Virus record (IMG/VR): IMGVR_UViG_3300028840_003688
Location: 26,872-90,871 of that record
Origin: a virus
Strand: one strand, 5' to 3'
Length of the DNA: 64,000 bases
Shown here: piece after piece, positions 55,609-64,000 of the stretch
How the letters are laid out: every line of letters begins with the position of its first letter
Position numbering within the stretch: position 1 is the first letter of the stretch
Translations under genes and position numbers: made by a program
Notes under the pieces: model-generated
What the model was told of the DNA's origin: nothing
Databases searched by the model: none
What the model saw: the letters and a program-made list of their open reading frames with translations, nothing else

Positions 55609-57302
55609 CGCTTGATCTTCCTGCCGTCCAGGTAAACCTGCTTCTTGTCCACGTGAGCCATGGCCTCCAAAAGGGCCATCAGCATCGCCTGACGCGGCTT
55701 CTCAAGCTTTAGAGAGCGAACGTACTCCTCCATGTTGCCCTTCTGGACCTTCACAAACTTCTCGAAGTCGAGTTGATCCGGCGTGATGCCGATGCGCTTG
55801 AACGCCGCTTCGATCTTGTCCAGCGTCCAGTGCCTCTCAGACCGCTGAATCGGCTTGTAGCGCACGTTCCCGCCCTCTGAGACGTAGAAGCCCTCATCCA
55901 TCTTGTCCAAGCGGTTCAAGATGATCTTGTCGATGTCACGACGACGCTTGCCCGCCAACTTCTCCACCGCATAGGCCTTCTCACGAGCATCGCAGATGTC
56001 TTCCAGCTCCAGGTCCTCGCTCGCCACCATGCCCATGAGCTTGTCAGCGTTTTCAGGCTTCTGCGCCTCACCGTACGCCTTGCAGTGATGACGCACATTG
56101 CACCACGAACACAGCATGCCCAGCGTCGGAGGGAAGTTGCTACGCGTCTCCAGCTGCCTCGCCATGTCCGTCAAGTAGCGAACGCCGTCGATGCACTGCT
56201 CCGGCGTCCTGTGCGCACGTTGCGAGAGCCCGTGCCGCAGCATTTCGAACCGGAAGTGAACCTCCTTGACATTCTGGAACAGTTCGCGGATCGCCCAGCC
56301 GTAAACCGACAGCTGCACGTCCTTCGCAAGCTCTTCTCGCGTGAACATGTTCTTGTTCGTCTTGAAGTCCACCACCTCGAAGATGCCATCACCGTGGTAC
56401 TCGATGAGGTCGATGTAGCCCAAGATCCAAAACTCGCCCGCTGCGATCTCAAAACGACGCTCGATGCCACCACCAAGCTCCTCTGGGATCAGCTTGTCGA
56501 AGTCGAACTCCGTCTTCTCGACGTACTCACGAACCATCTCTAGCCCGCGCTGATAGTCGTCCTCATCCCGCACGTCCGACTCGATGAAGGCACGACGGAA
56601 CGCCTTCGTGGCCACCTCCTCAGACACCTCGCCCTGGATACGCTCTCGCAACACGTGCTTGTACACGCGCTCCAGACCACCGTGGACCAAGACACCGAAA
56701 CGGCTCGATTCCTCCAGCTCCTCAGCGAACTCCGTCATGATGGCCGAGTCCTTCGGGACCTTGTCGATGTAGCTCAGCTTGAACGCATGCAGGCAGTGCT
56801 TCGCCTTGCGGATACGAGACACCGACAAAGGCTCATCTTGCAGCACCGAAAGCCTCTTCGGAGGCGCGAACGGATCAGGTCGCTCCGTCGGATTCTCACC
56901 CGGAGCCGGAAGGCTCGACTCGGGCGTGTGTGAGATCCCAGGGAGGGGTCCATACGGAGCGCCCCCATGGGCGTCCTCGCACGTCGTCCCACTCGGGGTT
57001 GAGTACACTGGCTTGCCGCAGATCTCACCGTCGCCCAAGTCCGCCAGGCAAAACTCCCCCTGAAGCACCACGTACGACGAGTCGTACTTCACACCAGGGC
57101 CCCTCACCGGGTTCTTGAGCAACGCCTCCGACTTCGGCTGCGGAACGTCCGGAGGGAAGATCTTCTTCAACTCCCGCCTCTCCTGCTTCACCTGCTCCTT
57201 CGGAGAGATGGCGGGCTCCTCCATCGGCTTCGCCCCCGCAAAAGCGTTCCCAGGGTCGTACTCGAACGCCGGAGCGAACGGATCAATGTCTTCTGCTGCC
57301 AT
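55605..57302 (-). CDS. RecB/Cas4-type PD-(D/E)xK nuclease with Fe-S cysteines
   Basis: A 565-residue nuclease. The PD-(D/E)xK core runs from about 160 to 410: LSVSRIRKAKHC, His207 in VLVHGGLERV, Asp298 in WILGYIDLIEY, Asp312-x-Lys314 in VVDFKTNK and a QLSVYGWAI helix. Cys170 with Cys398, Cys401 and Cys407 (LCSWCNVRHHC) gives the four-cysteine Fe-S pattern of AddB/Cas4 nucleases. The N-terminal 150 residues hold a separate Cys set (FCLADLGDGEIC) and two DPFAP motifs (residues 7-11 and 143-147). It is likely an exonuclease for replication or recombination. Confidence 0.85.
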   Translation of the reverse strand: MAAEDIDPFAPAFEYDPGNAFAGAKPMEEPAISPKEQVKQERRELKKIFPPDVPQPKSEALLKNPVRGPGVKYDSSYVVLQGEFCLADLGDGEICGKPVYSTPSGTTCEDAHGGAPYGPLPGISHTPESSLPAPGENPTERPDPFAPPKRLSVLQDEPLSVSRIRKAKHCLHAFKLSYIDKVPKDSAIMTEFAEELEESSRFGVLVHGGLERVYKHVLRERIQGEVSEEVATKAFRRAFIESDVRDEDDYQRGLEMVREYVEKTEFDFDKLIPEELGGGIERRFEIAAGEFWILGYIDLIEYHGDGIFEVVDFKTNKNMFTREELAKDVQLSVYGWAIRELFQNVKEVHFRFEMLRHGLSQRAHRTPEQCIDGVRYLTDMARQLETRSNFPPTLGMLCSWCNVRHHCKAYGEAQKPENADKLMGMVASEDLELEDICDAREKAYAVEKLAGKRRRDIDKIILNRLDKMDEGFYVSEGGNVRYKPIQRSERHWTLDKIEAAFKRIGITPDQLDFEKFVKVQKGNMEEYVRSLKLEKPRQAMLMALLEAMAHVDKKQVYLDGRKIKR

Positions 57303-57304
57303 CC

Positions 57305-58267
57305 TCAGTCCCCTTTCCTTCGACGCAGGCCAGCAAGGTTCATCTCAGGGAATGTCTCCTTCACTGTCAAGATCTGTTTCAGCATCTCCCACGTCATCTC
57401 AGCCCGGTCCTCATCCGTGTGGTCCGTCACCAAGAAGAACCTCCCCAGCTTCGGGTGCTCCATCTCCACCTCCAAACCGAAACGCCGCCACTCCGCAATC
57501 AACTCGTCAGTCACGAAGTCCGCGCCCGCACTTGGTAACTTCACGTTGTCGAAGAACTCGCTCGGCATCCGACCATCAGCACGCGCAGGCAAACGGTTGG
57601 TGTGACCAAAGTACTCACCTTCGTCATCGGAAGCAGTACGCGCAGAATATGCGCCCTCGGGCGCGGGCGCCGCGGGCGGCGGGGATGCCGGGGCGAAGGG
57701 GTCCGACATAGGACTGCCTCTGGGCTCCTCACGCTCTGGACGCTCTGAGACAGGCCTGGGCGACGGAAGCGTTGTCGTGGGCGCCCTGAGGGGCGCTGGG
57801 GCCTCCTGGGAGGCCTCCGCAGAGCTGAGGACGCCATCATGCCGCATGGTGGGTGCCTCCGCGTCCACAGAGGCCGCCTGGGGCGGCCCTGCCGGCGCGA
57901 AGGGGTCAGGCGGTGGAGGTGGCTTGCCAGGCAAAGTCCTGACAGTCGGATCCGACGGATCTGACGCAGGTGCAAAAGGGTCTCGGTCTTGACTCATGGG
58001 TAGCTTTCTCTTGTCCTCTGACGAGTTTTCAGGCACTTGCCAGGCAATCAGGTTCTCGTAAGCCTCGGGGTCATGGTGAAGCAACCATTCCACACACGCG
58101 AATTCACTGGGCTTTGAGCACATTCCATCGAGGTAGAACAGACAGCCACCAGTGTCACTTCGAGGCCTGAATTTTAGGCAGCTTACATCTGCCCACATGT
58201 CGAAGTGATCGCCGATCATTTTGCCCGACCAGGGCAAACTGAATGATATCGGCAACTTGTGGCGCAA
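57305..58267 (-). CDS. protein with four conserved-type Cys and three DPFAP motifs
   Basis: A 320-residue protein. The start has four Cys (30, 42, 50, 58) in a DVSCLKF...GGCLFYLDGMCSKPSEFAC arrangement suited to zinc. The middle is a long Pro/Ala-rich linker with DPFAPA at 96-101, DPFAPA at 121-126 and DPFAPA at 189-194. The C-terminal 90 residues form a separate domain (EFFDNVKLPSAGADFVTDEL onward). The start is uncertain: TTG at 58267 has no ribosome-binding sequence, and ATG at 58219 is an alternative. It is likely a replisome or recombination adaptor. Confidence 0.65.
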   Translation of the reverse strand: MRHKLPISFSLPWSGKMIGDHFDMWADVSCLKFRPRSDTGGCLFYLDGMCSKPSEFACVEWLLHHDPEAYENLIAWQVPENSSEDKRKLPMSQDRDPFAPASDPSDPTVRTLPGKPPPPPDPFAPAGPPQAASVDAEAPTMRHDGVLSSAEASQEAPAPLRAPTTTLPSPRPVSERPEREEPRGSPMSDPFAPASPPPAAPAPEGAYSARTASDDEGEYFGHTNRLPARADGRMPSEFFDNVKLPSAGADFVTDELIAEWRRFGLEVEMEHPKLGRFFLVTDHTDEDRAEMTWEMLKQILTVKETFPEMNLAGLRRRKGD

Positions 58268-58275
58268 AACAAGCG

Positions 58276-58484
58276 AACGATCAAACGATCACCTGATTTG
58301 GCACAGTACAACTCTTGTCCATGGAGTTCTCTCTGTGTCCATGAAAGACAGATGATTCTCCTCATTACGTGGTCCTTCTATTTATCGATCGATCGATCGT
58401 TCTGATCGTTAAAAATATAAATATATATAAATAAAGGGGAAATCGAAAAACGGTCGACGATCACTCCGATCACTCCGATCACTA
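58276..58484. other. candidate replication origin: iterons around AT-rich DNA
   Basis: Direct repeats AACGATCA at 58276-58283 and 58284-58291 lie on one side. On the other, CGATCACTC, CGATCACTC and CGATCACTA lie in tandem at 58458-58484. Between them are an (ATCG)n tract (58384-58399), and a TTAAAAATATAAATATATAT stretch near 58409-58428, the most AT-rich DNA in the window. All repeats share CGATCA. The region has no gene and separates two replication genes. No canonical DnaA box was seen. Confidence 0.6.
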
Positions 58485-61400
58485 GTTCGAGCCCCAACCT
58501 TTTGAAGAAACAATCTCTGGGGTTGTTGGCCCACCTTCCTCTCCCGGGAATTTTTCATCAGAAATGTATTCTTTGAATTTTGCCAGACTGACCTTGATGC
58601 AGACCTTCTGGTTGACACCGTCTGACCAGCCACTGGTTGAGGCTCTCACGCTGACAATGAGTGAGTCTTCGCCCTCCTCTTCTCTCATGGCTGCTCTCAA
58701 GGCGTTTTTGCCCACTCTCACCTCATCTTCCTCACCGGTGCGACGAAGGAACTCTTTGAACTCGGAGTACACACTCTTGAAGTGGAAGTAGAGAAATTCA
58801 CCATCATCACTCACCTTGTAGTGACTGCGGTTCTCAAGTGCTCCTCTGATGGCCATGGTATGCAAGGCTTCCAAGAACACCGACACGGAAGTCTTGGGTG
58901 CGGGAAGTGAAGTGGTCCCGTCTGCTCCAATCTCCAGATCACCCTCTGCGCTGAGGCACGTAGCCACGATGCGCGTGAAGACTTCGGTGTTCAGAGAGGT
59001 GTCGAGCTGAACCCCAAGGGTGTCTGCCCATGCTTGAAGCTGGTTGAGCCCGAAGAGCATGACGGTGAGCCCGTTTCTGTTGCGGATTGGGATCTTCCCC
59101 TTGATGCCCGCAGAAATTTCTAGGGTCAGCAGTTCTGCTCTGGCTGCTTCAAGGTGAGCCTCGACGTTCTTGTCGATGCCGTACTGGTACCAGCTGGCTG
59201 CCAAACGCCAGAGGGGCAGCTCGAAGATGTCTTCGAACATGAGCTGCCTTTCCACTGAGACATCCTTCTTGGAGGGGTTGCAGATGAGACAACGTTCCTT
59301 CGTTGCAGCATCGTTTGGTGGGCTCTCCCCTCCGATGAGGACGGGGCGACTGATCTTGTACATCTTCAGTTGTTGTGAAGCGGTGCCCTTAGCAAGGGTG
59401 GAATCAGCGTTGGCAGTGATCCGGAGCTTTTCCAGCAGGTTGTTTCTGACTTGTAGCCGTTGGTCGTCTCGGTACTCGTCCAGTTCGACAGGGATACAGT
59501 CGGAGCTGTCTAGCTCTTTGGTGAGAGCGAATGAGGACATGTTGACTGGCTTCATGCCGCCTTTCTTGCCCGTGAGACGAGACACCAGCCCACCGAGGGT
59601 GGTCTTGCCTGCGCCTTGGGTTGCCCACATCCAAAGGATGGGGAACATGCCCAGTCGTTTCTTGATCTCAGGGGAGAAGGCGCAGGCGTAGGTCCAGCCC
59701 AGTAGGGTGTACATGACGCTGGGCTTGTTGAGCTTCAGGAGAAGGGGGAGGACCTTCTGTGCCAGCTCTCGTAGCTGATCGTGGGACCATGGTTCGTCCT
59801 GCTCTTCGCGGAGTCTGAGTTCGCTGGCCAGCGGGTTGGGCTCGTCGTGCCATCGAAGGTTGACGTCTTCGCGGACGCCGTTGGCGTCCATGACTCCGCC
59901 GGGCCACAAGAAGTAGCGTTCGCCCTCGTGATCGGTGTATCCGATGTTCTTTCTGGTGTAGACGACCTCTTCGGTCTGGAAGGCGAGGTGGGCCTTGAGG
60001 AACGACACGTTGTCGCTGGTACCGTTGAACCAGTACTTGCCGAAGTGGCTGTAGAACTCCCTCATCTTGGCGATGGATGACCACGCTCCGGCTGGCACAG
60101 CGATGGGTCCGAGGCGCTGGTCGGCTTGCTGTCCTTCAAGTCGGAAGTAGACACTTAGCTCTTCTTGTCTGTCCTCTTGCACGAGTAGTTGGTGAGGCTC
60201 GAAGACGAAGTTCGAGATGCGCTCTACTCCCTTGTCTTGTTCCTCATCGCCGTCGTAGACGAAGTCTCCGTCACCACCTTTCTTCTTGACGTAGCCGTAG
60301 TAACAAGAGTGACCGAAGATCACTTCACCTCGCGTGACTGCTTCATCTTCTTGCTTCTCGGTGGCGCGCTTTCCGCCGAAGCCCCTGTCTTCGACCTCGG
60401 CTTCTGCGAAGGGGTCATAGGGCTCTTCGGCCTTGGGCTCGGGCTCTTCCAGGCCGCTGACGAGCTTGACTTGCTTCTCTACGACGGAGTTTTTGATCCC
60501 AAAGCGCTTGCTCACCTTCTTGGTGAGCAGGTCTCTTACGATGTCGCTGCTCTCTTTGAGCAACATGAAGACAGGCTCAAGCTCCTGGACGAGCCGAGCC
60601 GGGTCTTCCTTCATCGATTCTGGGATCTCCCCGATGAGGAAGTCGGGAAGCGTCGGCGCGCTCTTGACTGCGACTTGAACAGCTGCCGCGCCCTTGTCGA
60701 CGAAGAAGCTGTTGAGGTCGACTTTGTTGCCCTTGGTGGGTTCGTCGATGCCAAGGGCTTCCGCGTTGACGAGGCGGACGTCCACGCCGTTGGTGTGGAG
60801 GTAGATGGCGGTCTTGACGGCCCCTTTCTTTCCGCTGTCTTCACGGTCTCCGAGGTCGTTGAAGATGACGACCCGCTCGAACCGCTGAGCGATGCGAAGG
60901 ATCGGCTCGTAGTCTTGCTTGCGGAAGGCAACCGTGACGGGCGAGATGACTTTGAGCCCTGCCTCCATGGCGGAGATGGCATCGGTCACGCCCTCGGTGA
61001 CGACGAGGATGTCGTCCTTCTTTGCGACACGCACGGTGTCGAGGCCGAAGAGGGGATGAAGGGCCCCTTCCATCACGAAGGGGTACTTGGCGCTGTGTGT
61101 CAGCAGCTTCTTGTACTTGGCTGCTTCCCATGGCTTGTCCTTCGGGTCATGAGAGACGCCTTCGTAGCGTCGAGCGATGAAGAACTCGGCCTGGTTGTTC
61201 CTGAGGTAGGGGAAAACACCTCGGCGGTCGAAGACGTCGTGCAAGCCATCGGCTCGCTGGTAGAAGAGGCCGGTCGAGAGCAGCTCTTCTGTGCTGAACT
61301 GCCATGGGAAGCAGTCTTGGATGTGAAGGTGGAGCTTTCCGTCGGCGTAGCCGGCTCGGTACTTCTTGAGACTCTTATCGTTGAGGCCATGGGTGGCCTT

Positions 61401-61820
61401 CATGGCTTCTAGAGCGGGCTCGTGCTCCTCGCTCCAGAGCATCTTCTCCCAGTAGTCGCATGCGATCTCTAGGATCTGCCTTCTGGCTGCGTACTTGTCT
61501 GGGTCGAAGCCTCCGGTACTCTCCCACTGGATGGGCCGGAGGCCGAAGACATCGCAGAGAGTCTTCAGTGCATCGATGAAGCCGCATCCGTCGCGCTTGC
61601 GCACGTAGGCGACGACATCACCGCTTTCGTTGGTGCCGAAGTCGTGCCAGAACTGTCGAGCTTGGCTGACGAAGAAGCTCGGGTTGCGGTCGCTCCGGAA
61701 GGGGCTGGAGCACATGAAGCCGTCCCCAGATGGCTCCGTTTCTGACACGTCCCGGCTGACGAGGTCTTCGAGCCGGCTTCCTTCCTTGATGCGTTCCAGC
61801 TCCCCGTCTTTGATCCCCAT
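58482..61820 (-). CDS. Toprim primase fused to P-loop helicase
   Basis: A 1112-residue replication protein. Residues 30-90 resemble the CHC2 primase finger (CSSPFRSDRNPSFFV then GDVVAYV), but the second CxxC pair is missing, so the finger is degenerate. The Toprim domain follows: Glu276 in VVTEGVTDAISAMEAG and the acidic pair in FNDLGD (322-325). DPFAEAE at about 469 sits in a linker. The C-terminal motor has Walker A ATQGAGKTT (733-741) and Walker B CIPVELDEY (775-783), like primase-associated D5/SF3-type or virulence-type helicases. It would prime and unwind viral DNA. Its 3' end touches the iterons. Confidence 0.85.
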   Translation of the reverse strand: MGIKDGELERIKEGSRLEDLVSRDVSETEPSGDGFMCSSPFRSDRNPSFFVSQARQFWHDFGTNESGDVVAYVRKRDGCGFIDALKTLCDVFGLRPIQWESTGGFDPDKYAARRQILEIACDYWEKMLWSEEHEPALEAMKATHGLNDKSLKKYRAGYADGKLHLHIQDCFPWQFSTEELLSTGLFYQRADGLHDVFDRRGVFPYLRNNQAEFFIARRYEGVSHDPKDKPWEAAKYKKLLTHSAKYPFVMEGALHPLFGLDTVRVAKKDDILVVTEGVTDAISAMEAGLKVISPVTVAFRKQDYEPILRIAQRFERVVIFNDLGDREDSGKKGAVKTAIYLHTNGVDVRLVNAEALGIDEPTKGNKVDLNSFFVDKGAAAVQVAVKSAPTLPDFLIGEIPESMKEDPARLVQELEPVFMLLKESSDIVRDLLTKKVSKRFGIKNSVVEKQVKLVSGLEEPEPKAEEPYDPFAEAEVEDRGFGGKRATEKQEDEAVTRGEVIFGHSCYYGYVKKKGGDGDFVYDGDEEQDKGVERISNFVFEPHQLLVQEDRQEELSVYFRLEGQQADQRLGPIAVPAGAWSSIAKMREFYSHFGKYWFNGTSDNVSFLKAHLAFQTEEVVYTRKNIGYTDHEGERYFLWPGGVMDANGVREDVNLRWHDEPNPLASELRLREEQDEPWSHDQLRELAQKVLPLLLKLNKPSVMYTLLGWTYACAFSPEIKKRLGMFPILWMWATQGAGKTTLGGLVSRLTGKKGGMKPVNMSSFALTKELDSSDCIPVELDEYRDDQRLQVRNNLLEKLRITANADSTLAKGTASQQLKMYKISRPVLIGGESPPNDAATKERCLICNPSKKDVSVERQLMFEDIFELPLWRLAASWYQYGIDKNVEAHLEAARAELLTLEISAGIKGKIPIRNRNGLTVMLFGLNQLQAWADTLGVQLDTSLNTEVFTRIVATCLSAEGDLEIGADGTTSLPAPKTSVSVFLEALHTMAIRGALENRSHYKVSDDGEFLYFHFKSVYSEFKEFLRRTGEEDEVRVGKNALRAAMREEEGEDSLIVSVRASTSGWSDGVNQKVCIKVSLAKFKEYISDEKFPGEEGGPTTPEIVSSKGWGSN

Positions 61821-61832
61821 GTGCGCTGGCCC

Positions 61833-62123
61833 TCACTTCACTTGGTTACGCTTGTCCGCGTACTGCTTGCGGATGCGGTCGAGGTCGTGGAGGTCGATGG
61901 ACCACCAGATCATTCCCCGCTCTTTTTGCCTCTTGACTTCGAAGCTTCCGTCTTCGAAGAAGGCGACCCGTTCTCCGGCAAGTTCAAACTTCACGGAGAA
62001 CCGCTTGTCGTCGATGAACTTGACGAAGAAGGCGGTCTTGGTGAGACCGCCTTTGTGACGCACGACGATGGGATCGTCTTTCTTAATTGGCTCCAGCAGG
62101 GGGAACGCTTGTTGTTGTCCCAT
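61833..62123 (-). CDS. small protein, unknown
   Basis: A 96-residue strand-rich basic protein (AFFVKFIDDKRFSVKFELAG), between the ribbon-helix-helix gene and the primase-helicase gene in the same orientation. Possibly an accessory replication factor by context only. Confidence 0.6.
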   Translation of the reverse strand: MGQQQAFPLLEPIKKDDPIVVRHKGGLTKTAFFVKFIDDKRFSVKFELAGERVAFFEDGSFEVKRQKERGMIWWSIDLHDLDRIRKQYADKRNQVK

Positions 62124-62130
62124 GTTTTCC

Positions 62131-62319
62131 CTATTCAGCTTCGAGATTGGCTATGGCGGACCTTCTTCGCTCTTCAAGAATGAGCAGTCGTCTTATGAGT
62201 TCACCCATGCTCTCACCAGAGTTGTCGGCGAGCCTTTGGAGGCGCCTTTTTTCTTCTTCGTTGAGGTGAAGCACGTAGCGAATGCCTCTACGCCTTGCCT
62301 TCAGGCTTGGTGCGATCAT
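62131..62319 (-). CDS. ribbon-helix-helix DNA-binding protein
   Basis: A 62-residue protein with RYVLHLNEEEKRRLQRLADN then GESMGELIRRLL: a strand followed by two helices with the Gly-x-Ser turn, as in ribbon-helix-helix (Arc/CopG) regulators. The basic N-terminal arm (SLKARRRG) fits DNA contact. The ATG at 62319 has GGGAAG upstream. It overlaps the helicase gene end by 32 bases. It may regulate the replication operon or help bind the iterons. Confidence 0.75.
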   Translation of the reverse strand: MIAPSLKARRRGIRYVLHLNEEEKRRLQRLADNSGESMGELIRRLLILEERRRSAIANLEAE

Positions 62320-64000
62320 GTTGCTTCCCTTTCCAGCCTTCGATGTACCTCTCACAGAGCTGTTCGTTCAGCCCGTTCTGTCTGAAGAGCGGCATCTTGG
62401 GCATGCTCCCAAGGAACATCTTGCGACCGTAGGCCTTGTCGGCGACACGCCGGTCGGCGATGAGGATGATGCCGCTGTCTGTCACGCTTCGGATGAGGCG
62501 CCCGGTACCTTGCTTGAACTGCATGACGGCGCGGGGCACTGAGACTTGCATGAACGCGTTTTTCTTGCCGACCTTGAGTTCGAGAGCGGCCATGAGAGGA
62601 TCACCGGGATGAGGGAAAGGGATCTTGTCGATGAACAGGACCGAGAGTGATGGTCCTTGTACATCGAGTCCTGCCCAGAAGCTTTCGGTCCCGAGCAAGA
62701 CCGCCCTTTCGTCAGCCCTGAATTGTTGCACGAGGGCAGTGCGAGAGTCACTGTCTCTTTGCACCAAAAGACGTACATTCAGTTGCCTCGCTTGAATGTA
62801 CTCGGACACAAACTCGGCACACTCTCCAAGCATCTTGTGCGAGGTGAAGAGGCCAAGAGTTCTACCTTCAGCTCGTTCGATGGTTTGCGCGAGCATCATG
62901 GCCGTGCGTTGCTCCCAGCGGTCCCGGTCGTTGTAGTTGCACTCGGGGTACTGATCGTTTGGGATGACGAGAGCGGCCTTGTTCTCGTAGTCGAAGGGGG
63001 TGTCAACGATGAGGGGTGAGAAGCGCATCTCTTCGACGCCTGTTTCGTTGAGCTGGTAGACGAGACTGCCTGCGATGGCGAGGGTGGCGCTGGTCTGTAG
63101 GGATCCTTTGACCTTGGACCAGAGGATGCGTCTCAGGACATGGCTGACGTCTACGATCTTGCTCCTGAGGAGGACCCAGAAGGGCTTCTTGAACTTCTTG
63201 TTATAGTTCCTCTCGAAGAAGTAGACGCTGTCGGGGTCACGAAGAAAGACGAAGTCTTCGAGCTTGTCGATGAAGTTGTCGATCTGTCGCTGTGCTCGCC
63301 CCTTGGCCTTGACCCGTTTCTTCTCCTCGTCTGGAAGTGCGTGGAACTCCTTCTCTGAGACGGTGGATTCGAGCAGGTCACTGCAAGACTTGAGATGGTC
63401 TCGGAAGTCTAGCCAGTGCTGCTCGTGGATAGGCTCCTTGAGGAAGGGCCTTGCGTTGGGTTCTTGGTCGTAGCAGAGCGAGAAGAAGGCTTCTGCGTGT
63501 CGTTCGAGGGTTACGGTCTGTCGCATGTAGCCGAGGCGCTGCATCTTGCGGATGATCTGTCGGATGCCGCGGTAGCTGATGTTGACTCCGAAGAAGTCAC
63601 GAGCGATGTCAGGGGCGACGTGTGCCTCGTCGAAAATGACATAGTCGAAGGGAGGTAGCAGCTCGACGGCTCCGTCGGTGACCTGGAGCACGGAGAGGTG
63701 GGCGAAGAGCAGGTGGTAGTTGGAGACGATGATGTCGGAGTTCTCCCACTCTCGCCGAGCCTTGTAGGCGAAGCAGTAGTCGTGCTGGTCGCACTCTTTC
63801 CCTTCACAGCTCTCGTTGGAGATGGTGGTGAGGCGGCGGACGCGTCCGTAGTGATCCTCTTGCTTGCGTTGGCGGGCGATGGCGTTCAGCTCTTGGATTT
63901 CTCCAAGCTCGGTCTGGTCCATCCAGTCCGTAACCCAGGGATACTTGGCGTCGATCTCATCGACGTTTTCCCAGTAGGAAACGTGGCAGAAGTAGTTGCT
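62288..64000 (-). CDS. DinG/XPD-like helicase, 5' end outside window
   Basis: The frame is open to the window edge (upstream residues NYFCHVSYWENVDEI precede the first ATG at 63922), so the N-terminus, including Walker A, is missing here. Visible: Fe-S cysteines CEGKECDQHDYC plus the upstream Cys, FDEAH (motif II), QTSATLAIAG (motif III-like), TESFWAGLDVQGPSLSVLFI (motif V region) and QGTGRLIRS (motif VI). This is the XPD/DinG superfamily 2 helicase pattern with its iron-sulfur domain. A role in replication or R-loop/recombination processing is likely. Confidence 0.85.
   Translation of the reverse strand, partial: SNYFCHVSYWENVDEIDAKYPWVTDWMDQTELGEIQELNAIARQRKQEDHYGRVRRLTTISNESCEGKECDQHDYCFAYKARREWENSDIIVSNYHLLFAHLSVLQVTDGAVELLPPFDYVIFDEAHVAPDIARDFFGVNISYRGIRQIIRKMQRLGYMRQTVTLERHAEAFFSLCYDQEPNARPFLKEPIHEQHWLDFRDHLKSCSDLLESTVSEKEFHALPDEEKKRVKAKGRAQRQIDNFIDKLEDFVFLRDPDSVYFFERNYNKKFKKPFWVLLRSKIVDVSHVLRRILWSKVKGSLQTSATLAIAGSLVYQLNETGVEEMRFSPLIVDTPFDYENKAALVIPNDQYPECNYNDRDRWEQRTAMMLAQTIERAEGRTLGLFTSHKMLGECAEFVSEYIQARQLNVRLLVQRDSDSRTALVQQFRADERAVLLGTESFWAGLDVQGPSLSVLFIDKIPFPHPGDPLMAALELKVGKKNAFMQVSVPRAVMQFKQGTGRLIRSVTDSGIILIADRRVADKAYGRKMFLGSMPKMPLFRQNGLNEQLCERYIEGWKGKQHDRTKPEGKA

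Noticed and set aside
58381-58484. CRISPR array
   Set aside because: The repeats (8-9 bp, directly adjacent or tandem) have no unique spacers of constant length and no cas genes. The Cas4-like nuclease is better read as a RecB-type replication nuclease.

Overview
The window looks like part of a large mobile DNA element, most simply a temperate virus or virus-like integrative element of a GC-rich Gram-negative bacterium. The evidence is dense packing (ATGA, TGATG and GTGA stop/start overlaps almost everywhere), very many small unrecognised genes, phage-type nucleotide and DNA enzymes (dNMP kinase, Toprim primase-helicase, RusA-like and RecB-like nucleases), fibre-like repeat proteins, a tRNA cluster and a tyrosine recombinase. 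GC content by eye is high and Shine-Dalgarno sites are bacterial. A myxobacterial or related host is only a guess. I saw no terminase, portal, major capsid or tail-tube protein that I recognise.

Left part (1-17.5 kb, mostly + strand): a tight operon of small genes with a DnaA domain IV-like protein, dNMP kinase and DHH phosphoesterase (70-4404); a 1107-residue fibre-like repeat protein (4719-8042); a DUF2786-like gene; three tandem tRNA genes with enlarged anticodon arms followed at once by a Pth2-type peptidyl-tRNA hydrolase (9075-9778); an SNF2 translocase on the other strand; a response regulator / histidine kinase / response regulator operon; a membrane-anchored peptidoglycan peptidase; a RusA-like nuclease; an orphan TnpB; and small membrane-anchored proteins. 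A strong hairpin terminator closes this part at the convergent junction near 17.6 kb.

Middle part (17.6-51.4 kb, all - strand, so read right to left): a coiled-coil protein of 837 residues, a lytic transglycosylase, a transglutaminase-like protein, then a run of proteins that end in one glycine-rich membrane segment and a Lys/Arg tail, a fibre/adhesin cluster (29.3-36.3 kb) with a second large repeat protein related to the one at 4.7 kb, an assortment of small genes including an HExxH metallopeptidase, a lipoprotein and a GIY-YIG-like protein, and finally a 1222-residue tyrosine recombinase with a large unknown extension. This region is best read as a virion or surface-structure module. The abundance of membrane-anchored proteins suggests a particle or apparatus with a lipid membrane, but that is inference.

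Right part (51.6-64 kb): a lone + strand HNH nuclease fused to a coiled coil, then - strand genes for replication and repair: small acidic proteins, a RecB/Cas4-type nuclease with a likely Fe-S cluster, a protein with zinc-ligand-like cysteines, a Toprim primase-helicase, a ribbon-helix-helix protein and a DinG/XPD-like helicase cut by the window edge. An AT-rich stretch flanked by CGATCA iterons (58.28-58.48 kb) sits between two replication genes and is a good origin candidate. A short DPFAP-like motif recurs in three of these proteins and in the 837-residue coiled-coil protein, suggesting a common docking partner.
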